Part shown: piece after piece, positions 24,886 to 33,000 of the stretch
How the letters are laid out: each line of letters starts with the position of its first letter
Position numbering within the stretch: position 1 is the first letter of the stretch
Position numbers and translations under genes: made by a program
The notes under the pieces: generated by a model
Seen by the model: only the letters and a program-made list of their open reading frames with translations
The model's database searches: none
Told to the model about the DNA's origin: nothing
Assembly: GCF_002796975.1 (NCBI RefSeq)
Contig: NZ_PEKV01000021.1
Span: 3,677 to 50,695 of the forward strand
Source: Ferrovibrio sp.
Lineage (GTDB): Bacteria; Pseudomonadota; Alphaproteobacteria; Ferrovibrionales; Ferrovibrionaceae
Direction: 5' to 3'
Length of the DNA: 47,019 bases

Positions 24886-25116
24886 ATGGCAATGGATGCC
24901 AGTGAAATCGAGAGCATGATCAGGGACGCGCTGCCCGATGCGCAGGTGCGCATCGACGACCTGCGCGGCGACGGCGACCATTACGCCGCCACCGTGGTCT
25001 CGGCTGCGTTTGCCGGCAAGACCCGGGTGCAGCAGCACCAGATGGTCTATGCCGCGCTGAAGGGCCGCATGGGCGGCCAGCTGCATGCCCTGCAGCTCAC
25101 CACGCAAACACCTTAA
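24886..25116 (+). CDS. BolA family protein
   Basis: 76-residue BolA-fold protein. The family core VVSAAFAGKTRVQQHQMVYAAL includes the conserved His of the BolA-glutaredoxin interface. BolA proteins work with CGFS monothiol glutaredoxins in Fe-S cluster trafficking, and the Grx4 gene follows 23 nt later, as in many alphaproteobacteria. The ATG at 24886 follows AAGGGA by 9 nt; a TTG at 24880 is an alternative. Confidence 0.92.
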   Translation: MAMDASEIESMIRDALPDAQVRIDDLRGDGDHYAATVVSAAFAGKTRVQQHQMVYAALKGRMGGQLHALQLTTQTP

Positions 25117-25139
25117 ACTACGACCAGAGGACGATCGCC

Positions 25140-25481
25140 ATGAGCGAGAAAGAACAGACTTTCGAGCGTATCCGCGAAGAGCTTGCCGGCAATGAGGTCG
25201 TGCTGTTCATGAAGGGCACGCCGGTATTTCCGCAATGCGGCTTCTCGGCCGTCACCGTGCAGGTGCTGTCGCGGCTTGGCCTGAAGTTCAAGGGCATCGA
25301 TATCCTGTCGGATCCGGCAATCCGCACGCATCTGAAGGAATTCTCCGACTGGCCGACCTTCCCGCAGCTCTATGTGAAGGGCGAGTTCGTCGGCGGCTGC
25401 GACATCGTGAAAGAGATGTATCAGAACGGCGAACTGCAGACCTATCTCACTGAGAAGGGCGTCGCCGTCCAGGAAGCGTAA
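25140..25481 (+). CDS. grxD: Monothiol glutaredoxin Grx4 (CGFS type)
   Basis: 113-residue CGFS glutaredoxin that carries a glutathione-bridged [2Fe-2S] cluster. Active site QCGFSAVTV; glutathione-binding WPTFPQLYVKGEFVGGCDIV. AGAGGA precedes the ATG. Together with the BolA gene upstream it forms a probable Fe-S delivery and iron-sensing pair. Confidence 0.95.
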   Translation: MSEKEQTFERIREELAGNEVVLFMKGTPVFPQCGFSAVTVQVLSRLGLKFKGIDILSDPAIRTHLKEFSDWPTFPQLYVKGEFVGGCDIVKEMYQNGELQTYLTEKGVAVQEA

Positions 25482-25504
25482 ACCCGCTCGGCATCAGGGT
25501 TTCA

Positions 25505-25540
25505 AAGGCGTCGCCGGTGTTGAGCCGGCCGCGCCTTTTT
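25505..25540 (+). terminator. Terminator after grxD
   Basis: AAGGCGTCGCCGG pairs with CCGGCCGCGCCTT over 13 positions with one mismatch and one G-U, followed by TTTTT. It lies 23 nt after the grxD stop and next to the convergent GFA gene. Confidence 0.85.
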
Positions 25541-25542
25541 CG

Positions 25543-25947
25543 TTACTGGTTCTGCGCAAATCGCGCCGCACCGGCAATGGGCGTGAGCCAGTCGGCGGCA
25601 TGATCGCAATAGATTTCCGTCGCCGCCGTCAGTCCGCCGATGTCGTCGAGCGAACCGGCCTTGATCACCACATGCCTGGGTGCTGCGGCGATCCGCACCA
25701 GGATCGGCGCACCGCAGTGGCCGCAGAAATGGCGGTTCACCGGCTGGCCGCTGTCGCCTGAATCGACAAACACCTTCGTCTCGCCGCGCTGTTCGTAGTC
25801 GCTCTCACGCACCACGATGTTGAACGAGAACAGACTGCCGCTCTGCCGCCTGCAATGCGTGCAGTGGCAGACCACGCCGGGACGCGGTTCGGCTTTCAGT
25901 GTGTAGCGCACGGCACCACAGAGGCAGCCGCCTTCGCGGTCGGTCAT
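25543..25947 (-). CDS. GFA family zinc-binding protein
   Basis: 134-residue glutathione-dependent formaldehyde-activating (GFA/CENP-V) fold protein. Zinc-binding Cys motifs are visible: GGCLCGAVRYTL, CHCTHCRR and FCGHCGAPI. The family includes S-(hydroxymethyl)glutathione synthase-like proteins, but most members have no proven activity. It follows the YdhR-like gene by 1 nt on the minus strand, so the two are co-transcribed. Confidence 0.9.
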   Translation of the reverse strand: MTDREGGCLCGAVRYTLKAEPRPGVVCHCTHCRRQSGSLFSFNIVVRESDYEQRGETKVFVDSGDSGQPVNRHFCGHCGAPILVRIAAAPRHVVIKAGSLDDIGGLTAATEIYCDHAADWLTPIAGAARFAQNQ

Positions 25948-25948
25948 C

Positions 25949-26260
25949 TCAGTCCTCGGTGATCTGCTGCGTGACGTTATCGACGACGATCGGGCTGTCG
26001 AGCCAGGTCACCTGCGGTTCGCAGTTGTATTTGCCGCGCACGAAGGCGCGCCAGTCGTCGCTGTACATGGCTTCAGCATCCTTGCGCGACTGCCACAGAT
26101 AGATGCCGCCGACCGTGACGCCGTCGGGATACAGCACATAGGTCTTGCGGATCAGCCCGGCCACGCCGCGATAGGTCGGCGCGGTGGTGCGGAAGATGGC
26201 GACGGCCTCGTCGCGGCTGATCGGTTTGGACAGGGTGAAGCTGGTCAGGGTGGTGATCAT
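25949..26260 (-). CDS. YdhR-like putative mono-oxygenase (ferredoxin-like fold)
   Basis: 103-residue protein resembling the YdhR family of small putative mono-oxygenases. The start MITTLTSFTLSKPISRDEAV is followed by FRTTAPTYRGVAGLIRKTYV and GGIYLWQSRKDAEAMY. The ATG at 26260 has GGAG just upstream; the open frame extends to 26647 across the divergent regulator. It is divergent from a TetR gene with palindromes between them, so it is probably its target. The substrate is unknown. Confidence 0.85.
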   Translation of the reverse strand: MITTLTSFTLSKPISRDEAVAIFRTTAPTYRGVAGLIRKTYVLYPDGVTVGGIYLWQSRKDAEAMYSDDWRAFVRGKYNCEPQVTWLDSPIVVDNVTQQITED

Positions 26261-26316
26261 GGGATCTCCAGTCTCGGGATGGCGGGGTTTCCCCCGCTGG
26301 GGAAATCCGCTAGTTT

Positions 26317-26358
26317 TTGACACGCTGTCGAGAAACCATATTCTTGACGCCGCGTCAA
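26317..26358. promoter_or_regulatory. Two palindromes between YdhR-like and TetR genes
   Basis: A perfect 15-bp palindrome TTGACGCCGCGTCAA (26344-26358) and a degenerate copy TTGACACGCTGTCGA (26317-26331), 27 bp apart. Both lie in the shared divergent promoter region and are likely operators of the adjacent TetR regulator. Confidence 0.6.
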
Positions 26359-26394
26359 ATACTAATTTCTGCGCTGTATTCTGAGGAAAACCCC

Positions 26395-27015
26395 ATGCGG
26401 CCACGTGAATTCGACCAGGATGCCGTGCTGCGCATCGCCTTCGACCAGTTCTGGCGCAAGGGTGTGCGCGGCGCCTCGCTGTCCGACATTGCGCGCGAGG
26501 CCGCTGTCCAGCGCGGCAGCCTGTACAACGCCTTCGGCAGCAAGGAGGCGCTGTTCCTCGCCGCCTACGACCGCTATTCCGGCAATTATCTGGTCGCGGT
26601 CGAGAAGGTGCTGAACGGTGCCAGCCTGCGCGACAGCCTGACGACATTCTTCGACATGACGATCCGCAATTTCCGCTCCGGGACGCCGTCGCGCGGCTGC
26701 CCCACCACGCGCGGCCTGATGGAACTCGACACCAGCGCGGGGGACGGCGTCGATGAACAGGCGCGCAAGACTTTCGCTGCGCTGGTCACGCGCGTCACGA
26801 CGCTGATCGAGGATGCGTTTTCGCGCGCCGCCGCGCGCGGCGAGTTCAGCGGCGATGCGACGGCGGCCGCCTGGCAGATCGCCACGGTGACGCGCGGCCT
26901 TGCCGTGCTGGAACGTGCCTTCGACGACGAAGCGCAGTTGCGAAAGATCGCAGGTGATACAATCAACTTGGTGTTGGGCGATCTTCCGCTGGGCAAGGCC
27001 GCCCGTCCGGCATAA
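26395..27015 (+). CDS. TetR/AcrR family transcriptional regulator
   Basis: 206-residue regulator. The HTH is VRGASLSDIAREAAVQRGSLYNAFGSK, a pattern of the group that includes AcuR/NemR-like repressors. The C-terminal domain carries RSGTPSRGCPTTRGLMELDT, where the Cys could be redox- or electrophile-reactive. The ATG at 26395 follows GAGG. The NTF2-like gene begins 13 nt later. It probably represses itself and the divergent YdhR-GFA pair. Confidence 0.9.
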   Translation: MRPREFDQDAVLRIAFDQFWRKGVRGASLSDIAREAAVQRGSLYNAFGSKEALFLAAYDRYSGNYLVAVEKVLNGASLRDSLTTFFDMTIRNFRSGTPSRGCPTTRGLMELDTSAGDGVDEQARKTFAALVTRVTTLIEDAFSRAAARGEFSGDATAAAWQIATVTRGLAVLERAFDDEAQLRKIAGDTINLVLGDLPLGKAARPA

Positions 27016-27028
27016 GCTGCGATGCAGG

Positions 27029-27445
27029 ATGGCCAACAAAGATTCCGCCGCGCTGATCAAGCGCTACTTCGATGCCCTCAACGACCGCGACGTCGATGGC
27101 TGTCTCAGCCTGCTGGCCGACGACGTGGTGCATGACCTGTCGGGCATGCATGGCGACGGCAGCAGCGAGGCCGGCAAACCCGCCTTCCGCGCCTGGCTCG
27201 ACCGCACCGCGCGTTGCTTTGAGGAAAAGGCCGTCGATCTGTTCGTCATCGCCAATGTGGACGGCACGCGCGCCGAAGCGGAATTCACATTGCTCGGCGT
27301 CTATCTCGAAACCGAGGACGGCCTGCCCGACGCGGAAGGCCAGAATTACAGCCTGCCTGCGGGCGCCATCTTCGAGATCCGCGATGGAAAGGTGACGCGC
27401 GTGTCCGACATGCTCGACACGCATCAGAGTTCCGCCAGTCACTGA
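27029..27445 (+). CDS. NTF2-like / ketosteroid isomerase-related protein
   Basis: 138-residue SnoaL/NTF2-fold protein: ALIKRYFDALNDRDVDGCLSLLADDVVHDL at the N-terminus and YSLPAGAIFEIRDGKVTRVSD near the C-terminus. Such proteins are small isomerases, hydrolases or binding proteins; the substrate is not identifiable. It follows the TetR gene directly and is likely in its operon. Its last codons overlap a minus-strand gene remnant. Confidence 0.85.
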   Translation: MANKDSAALIKRYFDALNDRDVDGCLSLLADDVVHDLSGMHGDGSSEAGKPAFRAWLDRTARCFEEKAVDLFVIANVDGTRAEAEFTLLGVYLETEDGLPDAEGQNYSLPAGAIFEIRDGKVTRVSDMLDTHQSSASH

Positions 27446-27546
27446 CTGACTTGCAGCGGCGTATAGCTGCGCTGCGCCTTCCAGGCCGCGAGCGCCAGTT
27501 CCACCTGCCTGAACAGCGGCTGCGGCAGTGCATCCAGTGCAGGTCT
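27439..27546 (-). pseudogene. Truncated 3' remnant of an unknown gene
   Basis: A 35-codon minus-strand frame reads RPALDALPQPLFRQVELALA and ends in a stop at 27439. Its Leu/Ala-rich, GC-rich codon pattern looks like a genuine C-terminus, but the frame is closed by TGA at 27547. Upstream, a second frame (reading KFCVGQPFAV) has the same character, so a frameshift is possible. The remnant stops at the edge of the AT-rich cassette, which may have replaced the rest of the gene. I do not recognise the family. Confidence 0.35.
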
Positions 27547-27591
27547 TCACGGCGAAAGGCTGGCCGACACAGAATTTGCCGTCACTGGATT

Positions 27592-28155
27592 TTACGGCAG
27601 TGTCTCTTCATTCGAGAAGAGCTGCAAAAGCGTAGAAAATGTACCTCGGTTCTTTCGCAGAAAATTTCTAATTTCAATAAAATCAGTCGGCGTGCCAATT
27701 AAACCGGCTATTGCTTCGGAATACTTTTGGCTTTTTTGAATGATGACCAAGTTCTGGCACAGGAAGTCAGTAATAAGAATTTTTGCGCGTTTTTCTAATT
27801 TAACGTGATTACAGATATAACAACTAAATTCCATGGTATTGCACAGTTGCCCAAAGTAGATGCCGAATAGCTCATCATTATCTTTTGCGTCTATTTTTAT
27901 CTTTGCCCAGCCAGTTTCGATTTGAGTTTGAATTTGAGAAATTGTTTGAATTTCGTTGCCTTCGGATTGAAGCACCAATTGCCGATATACTATTGGAAAA
28001 CCAATTACCGCAATTAATGCAGCAAAAATGCTACTTATATTGTCTAAGGTTGGGACGTTTTCTAACGGCCCTTTAGAAAAATCAAAAGAAAGTAAGAAAC
28101 ATAGGAGAAGGCCTGCGGCTGGTATGCAGAGCGCAATTCTCTTTGCGAAGCGCAA
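27592..28155 (-). CDS. Hypothetical two-TM protein of the AT-rich cassette
   Basis: 187-residue protein of unknown function with two membrane segments (about residues 7-24 and 40-62) and a predicted helical cytoplasmic C-terminal domain (FGQLCNTMEFSCYICNHVKL). The base composition is strikingly AT-rich and Lys/Ile/Asn-rich compared with all neighbours, indicating horizontal transfer. The start is TTG at 28155 with GGAAG 8 nt upstream; no in-frame ATG lies near. It begins 4 nt after the small gene upstream, so the pair is coupled. The layout (2 TM plus helical domain) recalls membrane effectors of abortive-infection systems, but this is inference without sequence recognition. Confidence 0.7.
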   Translation of the reverse strand: MRFAKRIALCIPAAGLLLCFLLSFDFSKGPLENVPTLDNISSIFAALIAVIGFPIVYRQLVLQSEGNEIQTISQIQTQIETGWAKIKIDAKDNDELFGIYFGQLCNTMEFSCYICNHVKLEKRAKILITDFLCQNLVIIQKSQKYSEAIAGLIGTPTDFIEIRNFLRKNRGTFSTLLQLFSNEETLP

Positions 28156-28159
28156 CGTA

Positions 28160-28363
28160 TTAGCTTCCAGATTTTCCGCCGCCTTGGCCCGGCTTAGTTT
28201 TTATATGACCGGTAGTAAAGCTTTTCTTCTCGGTTACAGGAGGATTGGCTGGCTTAGTTTCTTTCACATGAGTTGTGCTGAAGCCGCCTTTCACATGTTT
28301 GAGTGAAAATCCATCTTGTGCAACACCGCGGGTTCCTTGCTTGGGATCTTTAGTATTTGCCAT
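28160..28363 (-). CDS. Hypothetical 67-residue repeat protein of the AT-rich cassette
   Basis: Small basic, probably disordered protein. It contains three copies of an F-[ST]-x-x-H-[VI]-K motif: FSLKHVK (19-25), FSTTHVK (28-34) and FTTGHIK (49-55), with a Gly/Ser/Lys tail. The ATG at 28363 is preceded by GGGGG about 5 nt upstream. It is the first gene of the two-gene cassette and overlaps nothing; the downstream TM protein uses a ribosome site located in its last codons. I do not recognise the family. The repeated histidine motif suggests multivalent binding or modification. Confidence 0.65.
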   Translation of the reverse strand: MANTKDPKQGTRGVAQDGFSLKHVKGGFSTTHVKETKPANPPVTEKKSFTTGHIKTKPGQGGGKSGS

Positions 28364-28412
28364 TACTGCCCCCTATCTATTTTTCAAGTACCGCTTGGAA
28401 ATTTAGCACATG

Positions 28413-28447
28413 AAAAAAAATTAGCCCGCACAAACGGCGGGCTAATT
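28413..28447 (-). terminator. Terminator of the WrbA-like gene
   Basis: A perfect 11-bp stem, AATTAGCCCGC / GCGGGCTAATT, with a 7-nt loop, followed on the minus strand by eight T residues. It separates wrbA from the AT-rich cassette. Confidence 0.88.
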
Positions 28448-28471
28448 ATATCGTTATGAACGCATACAGTA

Positions 28472-29074
28472 TTAAGCGTCGACCAGGTCGCGCTGCTTCG
28501 TCGCGGCGGTAAACTGCGCGGTCAATGTCGCCACACGCTTGCCGAGATGCTTCGCGGTTTCCAGGTCGCTCGCGATCGGCCCCTTGTCCGGACCTTCGTC
28601 GCTGTTCGACTGCGCCATGGCGCCAAGGAAGCTGCCGAGGCGGTTGAGGTCGTTCACGCTGCCCTTGGAATTGTTGTTGCCCGGCATCAGGCCCAGGCTG
28701 ACCCAGACCATGCCATGCTGGGCGGCGAAGATCGAAAGCTGCTGCAGCGTGTTCAGCTTGTCGCCGGACTGCGAGGCGGAATTGGTGAAGCCGGCGGCCA
28801 GCTTGCCGTTCCACTGGCCCCAGACTTTCGAGGTGGCGTCCATCCAGGTTTTGAACGGGCCCGAGACGCTGCCCATATAGGTCGGCGCGCCAAACACGAT
28901 CGCATCGGCGGCAGTGATCTCGGCAATGCGGGCTTCGGCCTCGGCGACCGGCACCAGCAGAACCTGCGCGCCGCCGGCGGCTGCGCCGTCTGCCACGGCT
29001 TCGGCCTGTTTCTGGGTATGGCCGTAGCCGCTGTGATAGACCACGGCAACGACGGGTTTGGATGTCTGGCTCAT
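28472..29074 (-). CDS. WrbA-like flavodoxin family NAD(P)H:quinone oxidoreductase
   Basis: 200-residue flavodoxin-fold protein. FMN-phosphate loop VVYHSGYGHTQKQAEAVADG, aromatic region GAPTYMGSVSGPFKTWMD, and flavin loop GFTNSASQSGDKLNTL. WrbA-type enzymes reduce quinones by two electrons and limit oxidative stress. The ATG at 29074 gives the usual N-terminus; the ATG 24 nt upstream lacks a ribosome site. It is divergent from an HxlR regulator, a frequent pairing for quinone reductases. Confidence 0.9.
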   Translation of the reverse strand: MSQTSKPVVAVVYHSGYGHTQKQAEAVADGAAAGGAQVLLVPVAEAEARIAEITAADAIVFGAPTYMGSVSGPFKTWMDATSKVWGQWNGKLAAGFTNSASQSGDKLNTLQQLSIFAAQHGMVWVSLGLMPGNNNSKGSVNDLNRLGSFLGAMAQSNSDEGPDKGPIASDLETAKHLGKRVATLTAQFTAATKQRDLVDA

Positions 29075-29127
29075 CGGAGTAAGTCCCTGTTTTTCCATTG
29101 AATATATGTGATTACTTCAAGCAATCC

Positions 29128-29195
29128 AGTTACCTGAAGTGACTATTGATATGGCCCCTTGATTTCCTGAGTAAAGTAGGTACTTAAAAGTAACT
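29128..29195. promoter_or_regulatory. Two candidate HxlR operators
   Basis: AGTTACCTGAAGTGACT (29128-29144, imperfect palindrome) and AGGTACTTAAAAGTAACT (29178-29195, with perfect core TACTT-AA-AAGTA). Each lies near one of the two divergent genes. HxlR-family sites of the TACTT...AAGTA type are known, so assignment to the adjacent HxlR is reasonable. Confidence 0.45.
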
Positions 29196-29226
29196 AGTGC
29201 AAATTGAGAACCTGGAGCTTTGTCAG

Positions 29227-29586
29227 ATGGCCAGCCCCGCCGGCACCCGCAATGAATGCCCGATCGATGCCGTGCTGCGGCTGCTGATGGGGCCCTGGAC
29301 CACCTACATCCTCTACATCCTGCGCACCCAGGGCCCGCGCCGCTTCGGCGAGCTGAAACGCGAGGTCGGCGGCATCTCGGCGAAGGTGCTGACCGAGCGG
29401 CTGCGCATGCTGGAAGAGGCCCGTCTGGTGCATCGCGACTACCAGGCGACGATCCCGCCGCAGGTGACCTACAGCCTGGCGCCGCGTGGCGCCGAACTGA
29501 ATCCGATGCTGGATGCGCTGAAGGACATCGCGCTGCGCTGGCAGAAGGAAGACTCGCAGGCCGCCGCGAAGCAGGCGGCGGAGTAA
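29227..29586 (+). CDS. HxlR family transcriptional regulator
   Basis: 119-residue winged-helix regulator: PIDAVLRLLMGPWTTYILYIL, GELKREVGGISAKVLTERLRML, and wing PPQVTYSLAPRG. The N-terminal Cys (RNECPID) is at the position that senses quinones or electrophiles in YodB/HypR-type members. The ATG at 29227 follows GGAG by 10 nt. It likely controls the divergent WrbA-like reductase. Confidence 0.92.
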   Translation: MASPAGTRNECPIDAVLRLLMGPWTTYILYILRTQGPRRFGELKREVGGISAKVLTERLRMLEEARLVHRDYQATIPPQVTYSLAPRGAELNPMLDALKDIALRWQKEDSQAAAKQAAE

Positions 29587-29593
29587 CGGCGCG

Positions 29594-30007
29594 TCAGATC
29601 AGGTTGTGGAATTTCAGCAGCGCGTCGAGCCGCTGCTTCAGCGTCTGCAGCGAGACCGGCTTGACCAGATAGCCGTCGACCTTGAGCTGTCTGGCTGAGA
29701 TCACGGTTTCCTGCTGCTTGTCGGCGGTCAGGAAAATCACCGGCGTGGCGGCAATATCCGGGTGCTTGAAGTCGCGCAGCATGCCGAGGTAGCCGAGCCC
29801 GTCCATCGGCTCCATATGCACGTCGCACAGCACCACCTGCGGCCGCGTGCGGACGGTTTCCTTGAAGCCGTCGCCGCCGTCTTTTGACTCGTTGATATGC
29901 TGAAAGCCGATCTGCCGCAGCAGGCCGGTGATCATGTGTCGCGTGTAGGATTCATCCTCGATCACCAGGATGCGCAGGTCCTTGTAGCGGCTGCTGTCGT
30001 CGATCAT
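29594..30007 (-). CDS. Single-domain response regulator (CheY-like)
   Basis: 137-residue receiver domain without output domain. Acidic pocket VIEDES, phosphoacceptor Asp in VVLCDVHMEPMDG, switch Thr in FLTAD, and Lys in YLVKPVS. It shares a 4-nt ATGA overlap with the upstream hybrid kinase, so they are coupled and the kinase's Hpt domain is its probable phosphodonor. Its output partner is unknown. Confidence 0.93.
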   Translation of the reverse strand: MIDDSSRYKDLRILVIEDESYTRHMITGLLRQIGFQHINESKDGGDGFKETVRTRPQVVLCDVHMEPMDGLGYLGMLRDFKHPDIAATPVIFLTADKQQETVISARQLKVDGYLVKPVSLQTLKQRLDALLKFHNLI

Positions 30008-33000
30008 GCGGGGGCGTCCTCGTGTTGCAGGATAACCGGCAGCAGGCTGCGCAGTTCATCCAGTGTGGCGGGCAGCAGTTCGGCCATCAGCTGCATCATG
30101 GCGACATCGCCGGCATCGCAGGCATCCTGCAGATCGCCGGCGATGGTCCCGAGCCGGGCCGCACCGACCGAAAGGGCGCCGCCCTTCAGGGCATGCGCCA
30201 GCGGGCGCAGAGCCTGCGGATCGCCGGTCCGCGCGGCGGCGTCGATGGCCGCGAGCCGACCCGTGGCATCAATGACGAAATCCTGCAGCAGCTGGCGCGC
30301 CATCGCGTTGAAGTTCCCGAAGCTCTCGCGCAGGCGGTCCGGATCGAAAATCGCCCGGTCCCAGTCGGGTGCGGTCCGTGCCGTACCGCTAGCGGAAGCT
30401 GTCGGAACCCGGCGTAGCGGCAGGGCCTGCGGCAGCCATTTTTCCAGCATGGCGGCCAGCGCGCGCGAATTCACCGGCTTGCTCAGATAACCGTCCATGC
30501 CGGCCTGCAGGCATTGCTGCTCGGTGCCGGTCAGCGCATCGGCGGTCAGCGCGATGATCGGCAGGCGCGCGCCGGTTCCAGCCTCCTGTTCCTCGCTGCG
30601 GATACGCGCGGTCAGTTCGAACCCGTCCATCTCGGGCATATGGAAATCGGTCAGCAGCAGGCCATGGCCGCCGCGTTCGCGCAGCGCCAGCGCCGCGGCG
30701 CCATGGTCGCCGATTTCGCAGGCATAGCCCATGCGGCCCAGCATCTGCTCGATCACCAGGCGGTTGGTGGCATTGTCTTCGGCCACCAGCACCAGCGCCT
30801 GCGCGGCGCGCGCGGTTTCGATCTCCGGCGGCGCGAAGGCCATATCCTCGCGGAAGGTGCTGGCGACGCTGGCGGGATCAATGCGGCCGGCGGCAATCCC
30901 GGCCGCGTGGCGCAGCGCTGCACCGCTCAGCGGATAGGTCAGGGTCAGATCGAAACGGCTGCGGGCAGCGGCATCGAGTGTCGAGACCAGCGCGCGCGGC
31001 GCCAGCAGACCGAAACGTCCGGCGCCGATCTGTTGCGGCGCCTGCAGCGCGCCGGCACTGCGCGCATCCACCAGCGTCAGGTCGACAGCCGGGCCGCCGA
31101 CCGACGTCAGGGTCTCTGCCGTCACCACTTCGGCACCCAGCGCGCGCAGCTGGCGTTGCGCCACCGTCTGCTGCTGCGGTGGCAGGCCGACCAGCAGAAC
31201 GCGCAGGGTCGCGTCTGTCACGGTTTCGCTGGCGGCGTCTTCCGTGACCGCCGGCAGCGGCAGCTCGAACCAGAAGACCGAGCCCGCGCCGATGCGGCTG
31301 TCGACGCCGATGCGTCCGCCCATCATCCCGCAGAGCCGGTGGCAGATCGACAGGCCGAGGCCGGTGCCGCCGTATTTGCGCGCCGTGGATGAGTCTGCCT
31401 GCTCGAAGGGCCGGAACAGGCGCTGCATCTGCTCCGGCGTCAGGCCGATGCCGGTATCGCGGATCTCAAACCGCAGCCAGTCGTCTGTCGTTCCGGCGCC
31501 GGCACAGGGCATCACGGCCAGCGTCACCGCACCGTCATGGGTGAACTTCACCGCATTGCCGCCGAGATTGAGCAGCACCTGCCGCAGCCGCGTCGGATCG
31601 CCAATGCGGCGTCCGGCCAGCGCGGGATCGAAATCCACCACCAGCTCCAGCATCTTCTCGTCGGCGCGCGGCGCCAGCAGTTCGCCCACGCCATCCACGG
31701 TTTCGGCCAGGGAGAATTCCACCCGCTCGATATCGAGCCTGCCGGCCTCGATCTTGGAAAAGTCCAGGATATCGTTGATCACGGTGAGCAGCGCCTGCGC
31801 CGACTCGCGGATCACCCGCGCCATGCGATGCTGCTCGCCGTTCAGCGGCGTCAGTTCCAGCATCTCCGCCATCGACATCACGCCGTTCATCGGCGTGCGG
31901 ATTTCGTGGCTCATGGTGGCGAGGAAATTGGATTTCGCCTGCGTCGCCGCTTCGGCCTGGTCGCGCGCCGCCACCAGTTCGCGTTCGGCCTTGCGTCGTG
32001 CGGCCATTTCCACGCGCAGCTTCACGGCATAGGCGATGATCGCGGCCGCAACGGCGGTGGCGAGCAGCAGCAGCAGCAGATTGCGCTGCAGATCCCGCCG
32101 CGCCGCCGCGGTGACGATCTCGATATCCTGCGCCAGATAGACATGCAGCGGCATCGCCGCGGCATGGCGCAGTTCGGCGCGGCCGAGGATATAGTCAGTC
32201 CCGGCGATGCCTGTGCGCTGCACGCGGCCGGCGGTGGGCGCAGCCGCGATCAGCGCGCGTTCGATGCGGCCCGGTTGCAGAAAACTCTGCAGCGCCGCGC
32301 CGACATCGCCGCGCGTCGCCTCAAGCGCCGCAGGCAGCTGCGGATGGCCGACCATGGCCCCGGCTGGATCGGTGGCGAAAACGATGCTGCCGGCGTATTT
32401 CGTGTCGCTCTGCGCCAGTGCGGCCTGGCGCTGGCGCAGGATGTCCGACAGCGTCTCGATCGTCATGTCGATGCCGAGCACGGCCCAGAGGCTGCCGTCG
32501 CGCCGGCGCAGCGCGCGTGCATGGGTCACGCCGAGTTTGCCGGTCGAGGCGAAGACATAGGGGGCGGTCCAGATCGCGCCGTTGCCGGCGACGGCATCGC
32601 GGTACCAGGGCCGCTGTCGCGGATCGTAGCCGTCCGGCGGCAGGTCGATGCCGTGCCAGTCGTGTTCGCCGCGCCGCATGAAAGACCAGCGGTTCTGCAG
32701 CCGCCCATCGGGCAGGCGCAGCAACTGCCGCCGCGTGCCCATCGCCGGATCGAGACCGGCGCCGGCCTGCGCCGTCACTTCAACAGGCACGAATTCCTGG
32801 CTGTGCAGGAAACTGCCGTCGGGAAAGCCGAGATAGATGCCGTTGATCTGCGGCAGATGCCGCACCGGATGGCCGGCCAGCGCGAAGAACAGCCGTTCCA
32901 CATCCGCAAAGCTCAGTTCGTCCAGCCGCGCTTCGATCACCGCATCGGTGATGGCGGCGGCCGGCGTGAACAGCGCGTCGAAAGCGGCGCCGACCTCGGC

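Noticed and set aside
27592..28155. Calling the two-TM protein an abortive-infection effector
   Set aside because: Topology is compatible, but there is no recognisable family motif, so it is left as hypothetical.
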